NCBI GenBank assembly: GCA_936450465.1
Contig: OW388301.1
Span: forward strand, 17,961,523 to 18,025,522
Length of the DNA: 64,000 bases
Direction: 5' to 3'
From: Gibbula magus
Taxonomy: Eukaryota > Mollusca > Gastropoda > Trochida > Trochidae
The notes under the pieces are model-generated. The model was not told the DNA's origin, searched no databases, and worked only from the letters and a program-made list of their open reading frames with translations. Made by a program: the position numbers and the translations under genes. Of the stretch, positions 12,703 through 25,186 are shown piece by piece (the first letter of the stretch is position 1; the number at the start of each line of letters is the position of its first letter).

Positions 12703-12789
12703 CTGTTAGTGCATAGCTGATTTTGAAGCCAGGTCTAGTCACGTTGCCATTGCTCTCAAAATACAATGTCATGGAATTGTTGAAACTAT
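12703..12789 (-). CDS. CUB domain exon, C-terminal part (type II, 13-kb copy)
   Basis: The minus strand has acceptor attcttag, 87 open nucleotides and donor gtaagagc. It encodes FNNSMTLYFESNGNVTRPGF then KISYALT and is phase 1 at both ends. It pairs with the exon at 13088-13321 to finish a CUB domain. The copy at 49863-49949 differs by few bases. Confidence 0.84.
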
Positions 12790-13087
12790 CTAAGAATTAG
12801 AATTGAAAGAGAAGAGATTAGGAACTAGTTTGGTTACAGTAAACATCTTCCTTTAAGCAACTGCTCCTAAAAGCAAACTTTGAAAATACATTTTAAGAGT
12901 ATTAACTTTACTTCTCGATATAGTATAAGCATTTCCTTTACCTATCAACTAGTTACCTTATAAATAAAATTTGATAGATCTGATTTTGAAACGGTTTATT
13001 TACCACCAAATAAGTAGGTAAACATACATACATTTGCAATACATAAAACTCTTACATTCAGAATCCTTAGAGAAATGAAGTACTTAC

Positions 13088-13321
13088 ATGTACGGTGTGT
13101 TCCTTGAGGTAGGTTTCCACTAAATGCCTGATTGTCAATGTAGAGATAATCATTGTCTGATTCTGTACTAAAACGTTCAAACGTAAATCCGATGGATTTA
13201 TAACCGTTTCCAGGGGCGACAGTGTAGAAACATATTGCATTGTCTGGGTAGTTGCCAGAAGAGGCATTTTTTGGACTGCTAATTACTCCAGAATCCGCTG
13301 TGAATGTTTTATTACATCCAT
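13088..13321 (-). CDS. CUB domain exon, N-terminal part (type II, 13-kb copy)
   Basis: The minus strand has acceptor gtttccag, 234 open nucleotides and donor gtaagtac, phase 1 both ends. The sequence shows GCNKTFTADSGVISSPKNAS (C1), YPDNAICFYTV (C2), then FTFERFSTESDNDYLYIDN and FSGNLPQGTHR. The DNDYLYID stretch fits the acidic calcium-binding loop of CUB domains. The second cysteine pair of classical CUB domains is absent. Type II differs from type I by GCNKTFTAD against CHTTYTKES. With 12703-12789 it gives a complete domain of 107 codons. Confidence 0.86.
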
Positions 13322-13844
13322 CTGGAAACAAATTATCATATGAATCACAATCACCAGAAAAGTTGCCAAAACTGCAGGCATATCCTGTTGAATCATCTAT
13401 ATATAATTAATATAATTAACAGGTATAAATAACAAATTATGAATATGACCAAAAGGTTAACATGGCCTTAACCAATATCTTGTCACCTTGACCTTCAAGG
13501 TCATACAATTACTGATCACTTTTCATTGTGATTTCATAACAATTATGTAAAGATTCTGAGTGTAGATAGTTAGCATAAGAAATAATCGCAAAAGCATGCC
13601 TTAAATCATGACCTCACTAACTAAAACCTTTTCAAATATTGGTAATTCAAGTTATCATATTATATTTTAAAGTTATCATGTTTACAAAGATTTTATTTAG
13701 TATTTTCAGAACTTGAGACCTTGACCATATCTCGTGACCTTGACTTAGACCTTCGAGCTCACACCATCAATGATCACTTTTCATCGTGTATGACAATCAT
13801 GTAACGATTCAAAGTGTTCATAGTAAAACTATTTTCAAAGGCAT

Positions 13845-14142
13845 GTATTGGGCTTAATGCCGCAGGATTATTTCACTTATAACGCGGCTGCTAGTATTAT
13901 GGCAGGGAGAAAGCCCGCTACGCCATGTGGCTATGCATTGCGATGAAACCTGCTAGCATAGGCTTGAACTAGCGAACCATGGGTGATACTGCGCTGAAAT
14001 TAAGTGTAGCATTGCACACAAACCTTACTGTGTGTAGAACAGTTCTCTACTGCAGAAAGTTGCCGCGTCCCTGGCGGGATTGGAACCCCGGACCCCTTGA
14101 TCAAAAGTGGAACACGCTTACCACTGCGCTATTCCGCCCCAT
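13845..14142 (-). mobile_element. Full-length SINE
   Basis: The minus strand runs from ggggcggaatagcgcagtgg through B-box ggttccaatcc, the gtagagaactgttctacaca motif and agcagccgcgttataagtg to gcattaagccc. Copy at about 51022-51318. Slightly damaged boxes suggest it is inactive. Confidence 0.85.
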
Positions 14143-14214
14143 TTTCATTGTGTATGACAATCATGCTTCAAAGTATTCATAGTTGTGTAAGGTTAAAAAA
14201 GTTCAAAACTGTGC

Positions 14215-15150
14215 AGAAAGGCTTGACACAAAAACACATAGTTTGACAAGGTCTCGCCTATTCTCAAAAGGCTTCAGTGGTGTCCTGTTCTGTACCGGAT
14301 ACAGTTTAAGATCGTTCTGTTGACATACAAGGCACTCCACAATCAAGCACCTGGATACTTGAAAGAGCTGTTTGATCCATACAGGCCACAAAGAACACTG
14401 AGATCAGGGGGCCGTTTCACTAACATATCTTAGCCCTAAGATCAATGGTTAACCCATCATTTAAAGATGCATCCATTGGGTTTCATAAGATTTGATTTGG
14501 TTTTAATACGTGCCAACTTACGATATGTGCTGATTTCAGTTTAAATTATTTCACTCTACTTGCATATTTATCCCCAGTGGCCAAATATATCAAAATTATT
14601 AGTTTCAAAATCAAGCAACATCATTATACATGTCCAGGAATCGAAAGAACACGTCCCATTTACATGCACAGTAGTCACAGTAGACCTATTTAACATTATC
14701 AACCAAAGGTTGTCTATTTGTCTGTTGTAAATAAGTTTCCAAAATAATGTTTGACTCATTGTCGCGCGCCACACGCGTTGCATTGTCTGGTTTTCGATTA
14801 GAAATCCATACTTTTACCTTCATATAGTCGCTATACTGAGTCAACAGTCATTAAAATGGCAATTTTCGGCAACAGTCTGTACTTCTTGATAAAGTAACAC
14901 AATTTATAACGTTTGGCAAATGTGACTCCAAACAACACAATGGATGTACCTTTAACACTAAGATCGGCTAGTGGAACGGTACCCTGGGCAAAATAATCTT
15001 CTGCAAATACAAAGGTCAAAAACCTCAACGTTTGGAGACAGGGCATTTGCACCGCAGTTTTTGAAATACTCTTCCAGAAACCATGAGAGGATTCCATGAT
15101 ATCCCAATATTAAAAACACAGCTGAAAACTCATTTGTTCATATGACAACA
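14215..15150 (+). mobile_element. CR1/L2-type LINE tail relic, split by a MITE
   Basis: Read on the plus strand in shifting frames, 14215-14404 gives YRIQFKIVLLTYKALHNQ and APGYLKELFDPYRPQRTLRS, and 14987-15150 gives FGDRAFAP followed by a weak match to the terminal helices. These are the well-known C-terminal motifs after the reverse transcriptase of CR1/L2-group LINEs. The two halves are separated by the MITE at 14405-14986. Stops and frameshifts show it is dead. The partner copy is at 51391-52326. Confidence 0.7.
14405..14986. mobile_element. 582-bp MITE with CAGGG ends
   Basis: The left end cagggggccgtttcactaac and the reverse complement of the right end (cagggtaccgttccactagc) match imperfectly, and both are followed by an aagat/ttag motif. 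The insertion splits an old LINE coding segment. CAGGG termini are seen in hAT-type elements, but I could not find a clear 8-bp target duplication. The identical-length copy is 51581-52162. The 88-codon minus-strand frame across its right end is conserved only because the whole block was duplicated. Confidence 0.65.
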
Positions 15151-16196
15151 AGGCCGTCAAAGTTCTGCAAACAGCGCCTTCAGGCAGTTACTTAAACTGG
15201 TTTTGTCGCTATACAAATGTCAACTATTGACAGTGCAGGTTGTGCTTTGAGGCTCTTATTTGGGATATATTAACAATGGAGAGACCCAGATTTGAAAAAG
15301 CTTCGTTTAAAATTCGTCTAAGGTCAAAACTGCAACGAAGTCACAACTTAAGCATGGTTTTGTGAATATGCCTTTATTTAACTATTAACACTTTAAATCA
15401 TTACATGATTGTTATACACAATGAAATCATTTATTAGGTGACCTTGAAGGTATAAGGTCTAGGTCACGAAAGTAGGCCTTGGTCCCCAGTTCTGTAACCA
15501 CGAATAATTCTTTTCTAAGAAGATATTAAGACCTCTTATAAAAGCTTCCTTCCAATACACCTGGTGAGTTATTTTTACATGTTCACATTCAAGTCAAAGA
15601 TCAAGGTCATGAGTTCTGCAATCACAACAAAAATCATTGTAAACACGATTTCCTAAAAGTAATTGTGCTGTCAGGCTCTTACTTAGTATATATCAACTAT
15701 TGTGTAAGACCAAGATTTTAAAAGGTTTTTGCTAAATACCGTCAAAGATCAAGGTCACAGGCAAGTCAAATTTTCAGCATGCATTTGCATATATTAACTT
15801 TTAACACTTTGAATCATCACATGATTGTTATACACAATGAAAAGTGATCATTGATTATTTGACCTTGAAAGTCAAATGTCAAAGGTAAATTTTGAAATAA
15901 GAAATAGGTTTTAAGAACAATTTTGTGTTAAGTGACCCGAGTGATGATTAGTAATAACTCCAATGATACACAAATTTCCTTTTGCAAAAATTTCCCATTT
16001 TATTGTTGTGGAACTGGGAAAAGCAAGACCCTAAGTTTCGGGGCTGCTCTACTTTTGCGGTGTCCCGAAACGCTAATCAAGTTATTTATTATTATTATAT
16101 TCACAAATGCATGCTTAGGTCCGGATTTTTCTGTGACATTGACCTTCGACAGATTTTAGCGAAAAACTGTTCAAATCCTGGCCTTCTCCATAGTTT

Positions 16197-17348
16197 ACTT
16201 CAGTTTGCACATAAAAATATGACCCTCCCCGGCTTGATATAATGTTTTTGACGGCCCTACCCATTTAAGTGTATTTTGTTCATGACCCTCCCCCAACATA
16301 AATCTATAAAACTTCTTGAAATTGGCCTTTTATATATATATTCAGTTCTGCATTTAACAATTTTATTTTGACACTTTAAAGAAAGATTCTCTTTCGACAG
16401 GTGTTAACAGAATGTTTGAAAATAATAACGAATACACATTTAACATACCAGTAATGGATTTCACATGATGTGTAACATCTAGGGTTAAAAGTATCTGTAA
16501 AAACAGAGCCATTGGCTCTGTAGCTCATCACATACATATTATTACAGGTATTGCATTATTCAATATATATCTCCCAGGTAAGACTATTAACTGAAGACTA
16601 AAGGTAAAGACTATGTTAAATAATAAGACATTATCCAGTCATCAAATTAACAAATTTCAATCCACTTTTGTCAACACACAGACTGTCACATTCTTAGTAA
16701 GACGTAACAAGAATGTGTTTAAAATTCAACATTTATCTGATGAAGGGAAAAGGAACCAGACACATTGTGCATACAAAAGATAAGAAACTGAGATTCATAA
16801 TAATGTGTCTTACACATATATTTCAAAGGTGTGACCTTTATTGTTCTGTCTTATTTGACTTGCTCACTAGTACCACAATAATCTCTAAGATCCCCCAATC
16901 CTAACCCCTCCCTGACCAATTGTTAAACCTGACTTTCCGGTCCTCCTGGTATGACCCTTCTTTCCCTTCTCCCTCCCATATGGGTCAATATACACCTCTA
17001 TGTAAGATTTTGAGTAGTTTGACTGAAAGGTCCATGCATGGGCACTGGCAAGGAGTAAGAGTAAGCTATATTTTGTTTATCTTAGGAGCTACAGACATTT
17101 AATTTGATGGGTTTATGATTACCCTTTACATAAGACACACAATCTTATTTATAAGGGGAGCAGATCGAATGAAAGCCAGACAATTTCCCCTAAAAAATTC
17201 CCACCCATGGCAATTGCCTACTAGTTATTTTAAGTGTGGAGGGACAACTGCTACCCGAATAATTCGTGCTTTAAGTAAACATGCAAGTGTAATTTTGACA
17301 TTTCAATTCAGACAATTGATATATTGCATAAAAACAGTCTTGTTACAG
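16197..17348. other. Copy-A-specific DNA, no gene seen
   Basis: Similarity to copy B stops at 16196. At about 16499-16533 sits an isolated Helentron-like 5' end (agagccattggctct, gtagctcatca). The remaining sequence is non-coding as far as I can tell. Confidence 0.5.
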
Positions 17349-17682
17349 GCACAGGTGAAGTTTAGTGCAAATATGTTGCGCAACAGAGATGAACGACCAG
17401 TTTTCCATATGCGCGAACGAAGTGAGCGAAGGTTGGCAACGTATTTCTCTCGACTCAAATCGAAATAATTTTCAATTGACAAAGTTAAATGTTCCAAAAA
17501 TCCAAACTAGACATCCTTTTGTACATCGGGGTATGACCTCCTTATCCCAACCTTTCATGGCACAATTACTCACATAAAAGATATTTAATTTAAAATTTTA
17601 ATAGGTCGACACTGCCTGGAAATATTCTTCGCCACCTTTCTTACTTTGAACTTCCGGATTTAAGGAGTGAATGAGAACAGGG
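17349..17682. repeat. Left arm of a widely spaced inverted repeat
   Basis: aggtgaagttt, ttttccatatg, cgactcaaatcgaaataatt, caaaaatccaaactagacat and aaggagtgaatga appear as reverse complements, in mirrored order, at 24390-24704. The arms are about 330 bp, moderately diverged and 6.7 kb apart. Confidence 0.8.
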
Positions 17683-20600
17683 GAGTTAAAGGAGAATATT
17701 TGTAAAGACTTATATTCTGTTATAGTAAAATATACTTTAAAAAACATATTCCCCCGAAAATAATATGGAAAGCCGTGTTTAATTACTAATTATGGATATA
17801 ACAACCGCGCCTACTGTTGCCTGTGCGCGTATGCATATTTGCCGGTAGCCTTCGGCAGGTTTAGGCTGTGACGTCAGAGATGCTCTACGGCCCGCTTTGG
17901 GTCCTTAGCGCAGTGAAAGGGAAGGCATTAGAGTAGATGAAGAATCGGTTGAATACGTAGAATTCGGGTAGTTTCTGACTTGATATGGTATATTGTGCAG
18001 CGTTGGTGTGCAGTAATTCATCAAAGTCTGGACCGAAGTTTACATATTTTTAATTTTCAAGTGAAAAGACGGATGCAGCGCGGCGAAAGGTTTGGATAGT
18101 GTCAAAGAGGAAAGAATGACCGAAAACCGTCGGAATCTGTCTCACTATGTTCAGAGCATTTTGATCCGTAATATTAAAACAGTTTTATAAATAAGTGATA
18201 GTTAGTCTTAGAGCTCTCGTAATTAACAGTCTTTTATAAGGATATAACTTATAATGCCTTCTTATGGGATGTGTCATCCTCGGTTACCCAGAGTATTATA
18301 TATGCTCCAGCGAAGAGTAACGGAGCATATATAAAACCCTGGGTACCATCGAGGGTGGGGATGTGTAGGCCTTAAAACTTAGTGCACTGTTGTATAATTA
18401 TTTGTCATTGGCTAATAACTGTATAAGATTAATTTCAATTTAATATGGCCAACGTGGCAGCTCAAATGGCATTGTCAGACACATAAAAAATATTTCCTGG
18501 TTATAAATCATTTGAAAACTTTAGTGATATTCAACGCTAAAATTATATCTGTCGCCTATATTACACCCCACCACCCCCACTAACTAAATTCTAAATCTTG
18601 CCCCAACTTTTGAACCCTTCCTACGTCTATGTTGGATCCTGTTTTTTTAATATATTTACTAAAAATGCATTTCTACTGATTGTATATGTTCACAATATCA
18701 TAACAAATGATTATTGCAAAAATAATAAGTTTCAGTGTTCAATCCTTGTGGGTGCTTGGTTTGTGTACTTGTGATAGGAGAACTTGTAACTGTCTAGCAA
18801 CTCAAGTTCAAGGCAGCACTAGTAGAAAGCACACGTAGAAAGTGACTCAAAGTCAAATCTCTTTATAGGAAAATCTCCTTCTTGCACGCGATGAACTTCG
18901 AAATCTATCTGACTTTTCGATTTTCATTGTAATTAGGTCGACAAAGTCAAACCAATGTTGACAGATTTAAATTAATGTCATTTATTAAGTTTACATCTTA
19001 TACATATTAATTGACATATTTTAGAAATTCTCTATTCATATATTAAAAAGAGTTGGAATCCCATTTTCTTAGGCAGAAATTAAACACGCATGGACGCATA
19101 GTAAATTTACTTTTACTAACATGCGTATATTACTACCATAAGCAATATTGCTTATGTGCACTGCAAAGTTCACCGTATAAACAGGGCTTTACACTACGTT
19201 ATTACAGGCTTCTAATATCGCGAGTTCCTTATTATCGTGTTAGTCCGGTTTTCGTGACTACCAAACCTCTCACATAGCTATGTGTAGATCTTACTGTCTA
19301 CCTTACTTGATTAGGATTGAACAGTGGTTTGTACGTAAGATCTTAATAATAATAATATTTAATATCAATACGTTTTTAAAGCAAACATGATTTGAATAAT
19401 CGAGAATCAAGATGGTTCATTTTGTCCTGTGCAACTGGTTACTTCAGCGGTACAGTATATATACGAATAAAGCAGTATAATTTGTAGTAACATATTTTAA
19501 TTAACTACATATAAGTTGTTGACTCCCATGTTATCTACATGCATTAACTATTTAATGTACGGCATAATCCACTTATTGTGAAATTGTAACGTTAGAGTTT
19601 GCCAGTCCCTACGTACGAATCTGTATTTCCAACTCTCTCACTGTTTACTTCTGAAAGCTCATCCTCACTTGATTCCTGGTGTTCAACTCAATGTTGATTC
19701 ACAATAGGTTCATACTTATAAGGACGGGTGTTATTTATGTCAGATGGTTGAAAATCAACGCTGCCATCGTTATCCGAGAAAGCCATAACAACACTTCCAA
19801 CGTAGAAAATACACTGTCTCAGCGCGCGGGAGAGCATCTTTGACATCATATCACGTGACTGCTGCCAGCCTGATTAACTCTCGGGGATTTCCGGAAAACG
19901 ACTCGCACCGAAAACGTTTTTTCAACGTTTCTACATAAAATGTCGCATTTTAATAATTTTTTTGACACACTTTGTCTTAAACAATACTGTTAAACATGTT
20001 AAAACAAAGTTTTTCTCTAATATTCTCCATTAACTCGTGTTCGCCAGGAAAATTCGCAAATGACTATCGGCTACCACACAAAAGGAATTCTTCTAGCTGT
20101 CACCTGTACAGATCATACCTTTGTTGAAATAAAATGGATTGTAAACAATTTGCAATGTAGATTTAGTTATACATGAACATGTGTGTTAAATTGTAATTAT
20201 ATTATTTTTCATGTTCTGGAAAATAGTATATAGTATAGTATATAGGGGTTTAATTTTAGCTAACAGATGCTCATAAACCAATCGGTGCATTTTAATTTTT
20301 AAAATGTAAATAATCAATTCTTAGCTGGTATTTCTATCACAACAGTATATGATCAGCGGTCACAAGTGAAATATTCGGAAATTAGACCTGCTTGTATCAC
20401 TTAAAATTATTTTATTTTATAATTTCACATTTTGATTCGTGTTAAAATTGTTTTGAGATACAAGACTAACGAATAATCCAAATCCCTGTAGGTTATATCT
20501 AAAATACAGCCATTATCTCTGTAGTTCACTACGTATCACATTATTTATTATCTTCATAAAATCTATCTAACATATCAAATAGTATGGTATTGTCCGGTAA

Positions 20601-20918
20601 CCAATTTTATAATCCACATTGGTGGACAGAACAAAACAAAATTGGTGAACAAAATTAATGTTATTGGCCATTACATTCTAAAATAGCAGTACAGCAGAAT
20701 TATATTCCCATATCCAGCATCCTCTAAGACCCTAACCCCATGCACTCTAGATTTGCTCTTCTTGTTAAACCATACACAATGGACTTTATAGACATTAATT
20801 CATAAATTAAGTCCGTACAGGCCTGCTTACACACAAATTTGACCATACATGTAATTATTATCATCGACCCGAACTTATTTTTTCTGTACATGTAAGCCAT
20901 ATTGTTTACGCGAGAGAT
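17683..20918. other. Between inverted-repeat arms, no gene seen
   Basis: AT-rich DNA with no supported coding frame. A weak mirrored similarity exists between about 17684-17880 (ggagaatatt ... gacgtcagagatgctct) and 19810-20045 (reverse complement ggagaatatt ... gatgtcaaagatgctct). A strong hairpin is at 18278-18354. Confidence 0.45.
18278..18354. repeat. 77-bp hairpin
   Basis: Two nested stems: cctcggttaccca with tgggtaccatcgagg, and atatatgctcc (18298-18308) with ggagcatatat (18322-18332), closing a 13-base loop. This is a small palindrome typical of a foldback element end or MITE; no poly-T or other transcription signal adjoins it. Confidence 0.7.
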
Positions 20919-21316
20919 AAAAATAGAGCCATGGGCTCTGTAGCTCATCAGGATTTCATTGATTTATTATCTAAGGTTGAATATCTAAGTTATCTCAAGT
21001 AAAACATTTTTAACAAGCAAAAAATAGGTTTTTAGATCATGACCCCTGTGACCCGTATTTGAAGTCACAGGGTCGCCAATCCTACAATTAAGAATCACCT
21101 TTGGCCAAAGAGTCTCTACACAACATTTCACCTTTCTAGAGCATATACTTGAGATAAAGATGAAAATAGGTTTTTGGGTCATGACCCGTGACCTAGATTT
21201 GGGGTCATGGGGTCACAAAATCTACAATTTAGAATCCCAATTGGCCAAGGAGTCTGCACACAATTTGTCAGCAATCTGGACCTTTCGGAATTGGAGAAGA
21301 AGATGAAAATAGGTTG

Positions 21317-23227
21317 TTAAAGGGGGACGCGTCGGCGAATTTAGCTATGGAAGGAGAAAATTCAGTAACTCGCGTATTACCTTACTGTTAGGTAATACGC
21401 GAGTTGGAAATCTCAATTAGCGTTTGTCCTACTCAGCGATGCTTACTTTGCGCACCGGTTTATACTCGCCACTACTTGCTACACAAGCGCGGTATATGAA
21501 TGTCTTTAAATCGAAACACATCTAACTCAACCGAATAGCACTGTCTATACAAAGAGACATAGTACCGAAAGTCTTTTATCGGTTTCATGGTTATGGTTCA
21601 AACAAACATGTTACGACAAACAAGCCAAGGACTTTATCACTAAAACAATATTTATGCAATGCGTATATATATACTTAGTTTACATATTACATCTTGATTT
21701 TGTAACTATTTTGTACGTATGTGACATCTAAGACGTGTTCAATGATTATGAGAACAAACCTGTTTTCGCCATCAGATTGATAGAACATATAGGCTTTTAT
21801 CATGGGAGTACATCTTTCATAATGGTACGTCGATTGGAGCGTTATCGCCAACAGAACAATAGATGACAAGCTTCATGATTCATCTTATTCCTTAATTTCA
21901 TTGGATGAGTACATGTTCTCAACATTCATAGGCTCACCCTGTCTAGACTGAATGGCGCTCAAATGTGTAGTCCTCGTTAAGCAACGTCGGTATGGTCAGT
22001 TTAGTGTCACCAGTTACGTCATGTCACAGGATGTCTGACAATATACACTCCAGCCACTTGTTATCTAACCCAATAGATCCAGCGACAGATATCCGGCATC
22101 AAAGTAAAGGTGTTACTGCATTAGGTGTAATTGTACCGGTGTAATTAGGGACTATTAAATTCAAAATTTTAATTTACAAAGGATTAAAGTAATAGACATC
22201 ACAAGTCAAGGGATAATCTAAAGAAAATAGCACTGGCGATATTTCATTCATCATATATAATTGGAGATTTGTCATAGTAAATGTAATAGAAATGTCAAAG
22301 ATCAGTACTATTCATGCGTCGCCAATAACAAAACAATCACACTATGTCATTTTTTTCTCAATCTGTTAATTATATTTTTAGAACTCATGATTATAAAACA
22401 ATGAATGGTTTAGTTTAATGTTTAATATTACGGTCACAAAGAAATATGCGTAGTCTTGACAATCTAACCAACTTACATTTTGTTTCGTGAATTGCAAATT
22501 TGAGTGGTTTCAAATGTGGTAATATTACCTTCATTACCTACCGTTCATGAACCGTATTTTAGATGTTATCGTGAATATATAAAATATAAAAATATTCAAA
22601 TATTTTCTAGGCCACGGATCTAAAGTAGATACATCATTGCAATAAAGCAATTACAAAAAGAAGTGATTCATACAATTTGATAGCATATATAGAATAAGAC
22701 ACATACAGAATAACGTTTGTGATTTAAAGACATTCTTCCAACACATATTCGAAATGAGTTGGTTCAGTAGAGTTCAAAATATAATAAATTTCTTCCTTAG
22801 GTCGGTGAATGGCAGCGCAGTCAAGGATGAAATAATATAAATTTACCGTAAAATGGAAGTTATATAGAATGTAGTATCTACATATGTTTATCAATTTTTA
22901 AAAATAGTATACATTAGATAACTCTGTACTTAATCTTGTTAATTTTGTTTTCTTCACTAACGTTGTTTGTATCGGAGGTGAATGAAATGGGAGTTTTTGC
23001 AAAGATGATCTCTGATTGTAGGCAATGTTTGATATGCGTTTGTTTTGATTACGAATTCCCGATTGGGACGAACTCGTTTTGATTGCAAATTTACCGACAG
23101 TCTTCGCCGTGTGGCCCTGTACCCAGTTTGAGTCACGTGACCTCGTTACCCGCCTTATACAATACGTAAGGGTCTCGTTAACGGTGTCAAACTTGGGTAG
23201 AGAGCGGTCGGAATAGTCCCCCTTTAA
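21317..23227. mobile_element. 1.9-kb TTAA-flanked TIR element (piggyBac-like target)
   Basis: The element starts AGGGGGAC at 21321 and ends GTCCCCCT at 23223, flanked on both sides by TTAA (21317-21320, 23224-23227). Undamaged neighbours of the host repeat read aggtttttaaggatgtg at this point, which gives the empty site and shows exact insertion at TTAA. TTAA duplication is typical of piggyBac. No transposase is recognisable; the longest frame (minus, about 22898-23386) spans the element edge and resembles nothing I know. The element also carries a perfect 16-bp hairpin near its left end. Confidence 0.82.
21367..21405. repeat. Perfect 16-bp stem hairpin inside the TTAA element
   Basis: aactcgcgtattacct (21367-21382), loop tactgtt, then its exact reverse complement (21390-21405). 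It lies 46 bp from the element's left end and could be a subterminal transposase-binding structure; that role is inference. Confidence 0.85.
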
Positions 23228-23608
23228 GGATGTGACCCCATTTGGGGTCACGGGGTCACGAAATCTACAATTTAGAATCCCCATTGGCCAAGGAGTCTGC
23301 ACACAACTTTTCAGCTCTCTAGACCTTTTGGAACTGGAGAAGATGATAAAAATAGGTTTTTCAGGATGTGACCCCTGTGACCCCATTTGGAGTCATGGGG
23401 TCACGAAATCTACAATTTAGAATTCCCATTGGCCAAGGAGTCTACACATAAAATTTCAACTCTGTGGAGTCATAGTTTCTTGAGAAGAAGTCGAAAAAGC
23501 GAAAAGTTTACGAACGGATGGATGGACGGACAGACGGATGGACGGACGCCGGACACCATGCCATGCCATGCCATAAGCCCATCAGGCCTTTCAGGCCTGA
23601 TGAGCTAA

Positions 23609-24389
23609 TAAGACTTAAGACATCATCATCAACGCATTCACTTTTTAAACAACTTTACTGCCAGGCAAAAGAAAGTACACACCTCAGTTGGTTTCTGTTA
23701 ATTCAATAATTTAAAGAAATCGGATCCATTTGACTGTGGCACGATGAAATAAAACTTATCCGCAGTAGTTTGATTGAATGTTTTGGTGACTGTGTTTGTA
23801 GTTAAGAAAAATATGAAAACTTCAGCTGAAATCCCCTTTTTCGATCTATAATAATTTTCCAAAACAATAACTACGATATATGCAAGAATAACTAGGGTAG
23901 ATGAAATACGAGTTTACAAATTTATTTATTTTAAAATTGAATTTTAGAAAATGTTTTGTCGGTTTCATAAGAACACTACCGTGAGCTTTCTTTATTATAA
24001 ATCAGTAACTTGTGAATGTATGTATGAATTAAGGTATTAAATATATTTTTAAAAAGTTTGATTTTGGAAAACAATTTATGTAATTCATATTGGCCGTTCT
24101 AAGCTGTTAACTTATCCGACCCAATTTCCATTTTGTATTCCGCCCATTTTATTGTATATCATATTTTTTTCGGGAAATAAAATACCATTTATAATACAAG
24201 CCGACAACATTGGTCTGTCGTATGCATATCAGGAGTTACCTCCCTTGCTTTCATTGACATGCTTTGTTCGATTGTTTTTTTTAAACAATGCTTTACAAAT
24301 TTAAACAATGCAAGGACAAATTACATAAAATAAATGAAAAAATATAATGGTAAACGGAGGCAAAATGGCATTTCCTTTAAATTTATACT
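23609..24389. other. No gene seen
   Basis: AT-rich non-coding sequence without recognisable repeats. Confidence 0.45.
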
Positions 24390-24704
24390 GAAAAATGTTC
24401 ATTCACTCCTTAAAACCGGAAGATCAAAGTGAGAATGGAGGCAAAGAATATCTCCAGAGGCAGTGTCGAACGCTTAAAGTTTAAAATTAAATATCTTTAA
24501 CGTGAGTAATTGTGCCATGAAATGTTGGGATAAGGAGATCATACCCCTATGTACAAAAGGATATCTAGTTTGGATTTTTGGAACATTGAACTTTGTCACT
24601 TGAAAATTATTTCGATTTGAGTCGAGAGAAATATGTTGCCAACCTTTGCTCACTTCGTTCGCACATATGGAAAACATATTTGCGCCAAACTTCACCTGTG
24701 GTAC
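24390..24704. repeat. Right arm of the widely spaced inverted repeat
   Basis: Reverse complement of 17349-17682 with a 23-base gap relative to it near 24665. The 153-codon minus-strand frame over this arm mirrors the plus-strand frame at 17365-17577 and is a repeat-derived frame, not a gene. Confidence 0.8.
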
Positions 24705-25186
24705 AGGGCACCAAACTTTACAAATATTTGTCTCCATCCAACAAAGTTGACATTCTTCAAATTTTAGCTTCCTAGCATTACTAGTTCCTGAAATAATGTA
24801 AAAAAATATTTCAGCGTGTGTCCACATTGCAACACCCATATTAGAGGGGGGCTGAAGACAAAATGAAATTTTAATCTTCCTATGAATTAACTGTTTGAGA
24901 GGCATTCTAGAAGTTGGTGTAATGAAGAAAGACAAAAATAAGAAGAAGAAAACATAGAATATGTGTCTTCTTCAACTTCCTATGTCAACTGGAGATGATG
25001 TTTAAAGGTTTAAGGGGAAAATGCCCGCCACGTCAATATTTGAGGGGAGTCAGAACCTTTAATTCCCTAAGTACAAAGTACCTGCCAAGCAAGAGGGTAC
25101 AACAGTTTTGGAAGTGAAGATAAACATATCAAATGATGATGGCCAGTGCCATGTGACCATCCGGCCTTATTGGCCTTATGGGCTAA
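24705..25186 (+). mobile_element. Degenerate Helentron-like 3' part
   Basis: The right end gccatgtgaccatccggcct, then a ttattggccttatggg hairpin region and CTAA at 25183-25186, copies the family 1 terminus with changes. The internal part (acaaagttgac, ggttttaagggg-like) is too diverged to set a left end. Confidence 0.5.

Larger units (their letters stand above)
13480..15900. repeat. Long imperfect inverted repeat flanking SINE and CR1 relics
   Basis: The left arm (13480-13845) has gaccttgacc, tgatcacttttcat and gtgtatgacaatcatgtaa; the right arm (15360-15900) has the reverse complements catgattgttatacacaatg and aaaagtgatcattgatt with gaccttgaaagtcaa. Each arm holds two diverged direct copies (13480 and 13735; 15385 and 15800). 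The space between holds SINE, LINE and MITE insertions. It looks like the two ends of an old foldback or inverted-repeat element. The 50.6-53.1 kb region has the same layout. Confidence 0.65.
10877..16196. repeat. Large duplication, block A1 (matches 48015-53377)
   Basis: From tgaatagctaacat to the ccatagtt at 16196 the sequence is colinear with 48015-53377 with only point differences and small indels. The block includes a type II CUB exon pair, three SINEs, a CR1/L2 relic and a MITE, all shared, so those insertions predate the duplication. Confidence 0.95.
20919..23608 (+). mobile_element. Helentron-like element, family 1, split by a nested insertion
   Basis: The left end is agagccatgggctct followed by gtagctcatcagg. 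Core units with gacccctgtgacc, tttggggtcatggggtcac and gaatccc.attggccaaggagtct occur at 21030-21310 and 23225-23500. A (ggac)n/(ggat)n microsatellite lies at 23514-23550. The right end is ggcctttcaggcctgatgag then CTAA at 23605-23608. The left agctcatcagg and right cctgatgagct form the asymmetric terminal inverted repeat. The host copy is about 780 bp without the nested element at 21321-23223. It codes for nothing. Confidence 0.82.

Noticed and set aside
14831..15097. 88-codon minus-strand frame conserved at 52007-52273
   Set aside because: It spans the edge of a MITE and a LINE relic whose real coding direction is the other strand; both copies arose from one segmental duplication.
22898..23386. 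162-codon minus-strand frame as a possible transposase
   Set aside because: It crosses from the TTAA element into the Helentron-like core, is too short and shows no known catalytic motif.
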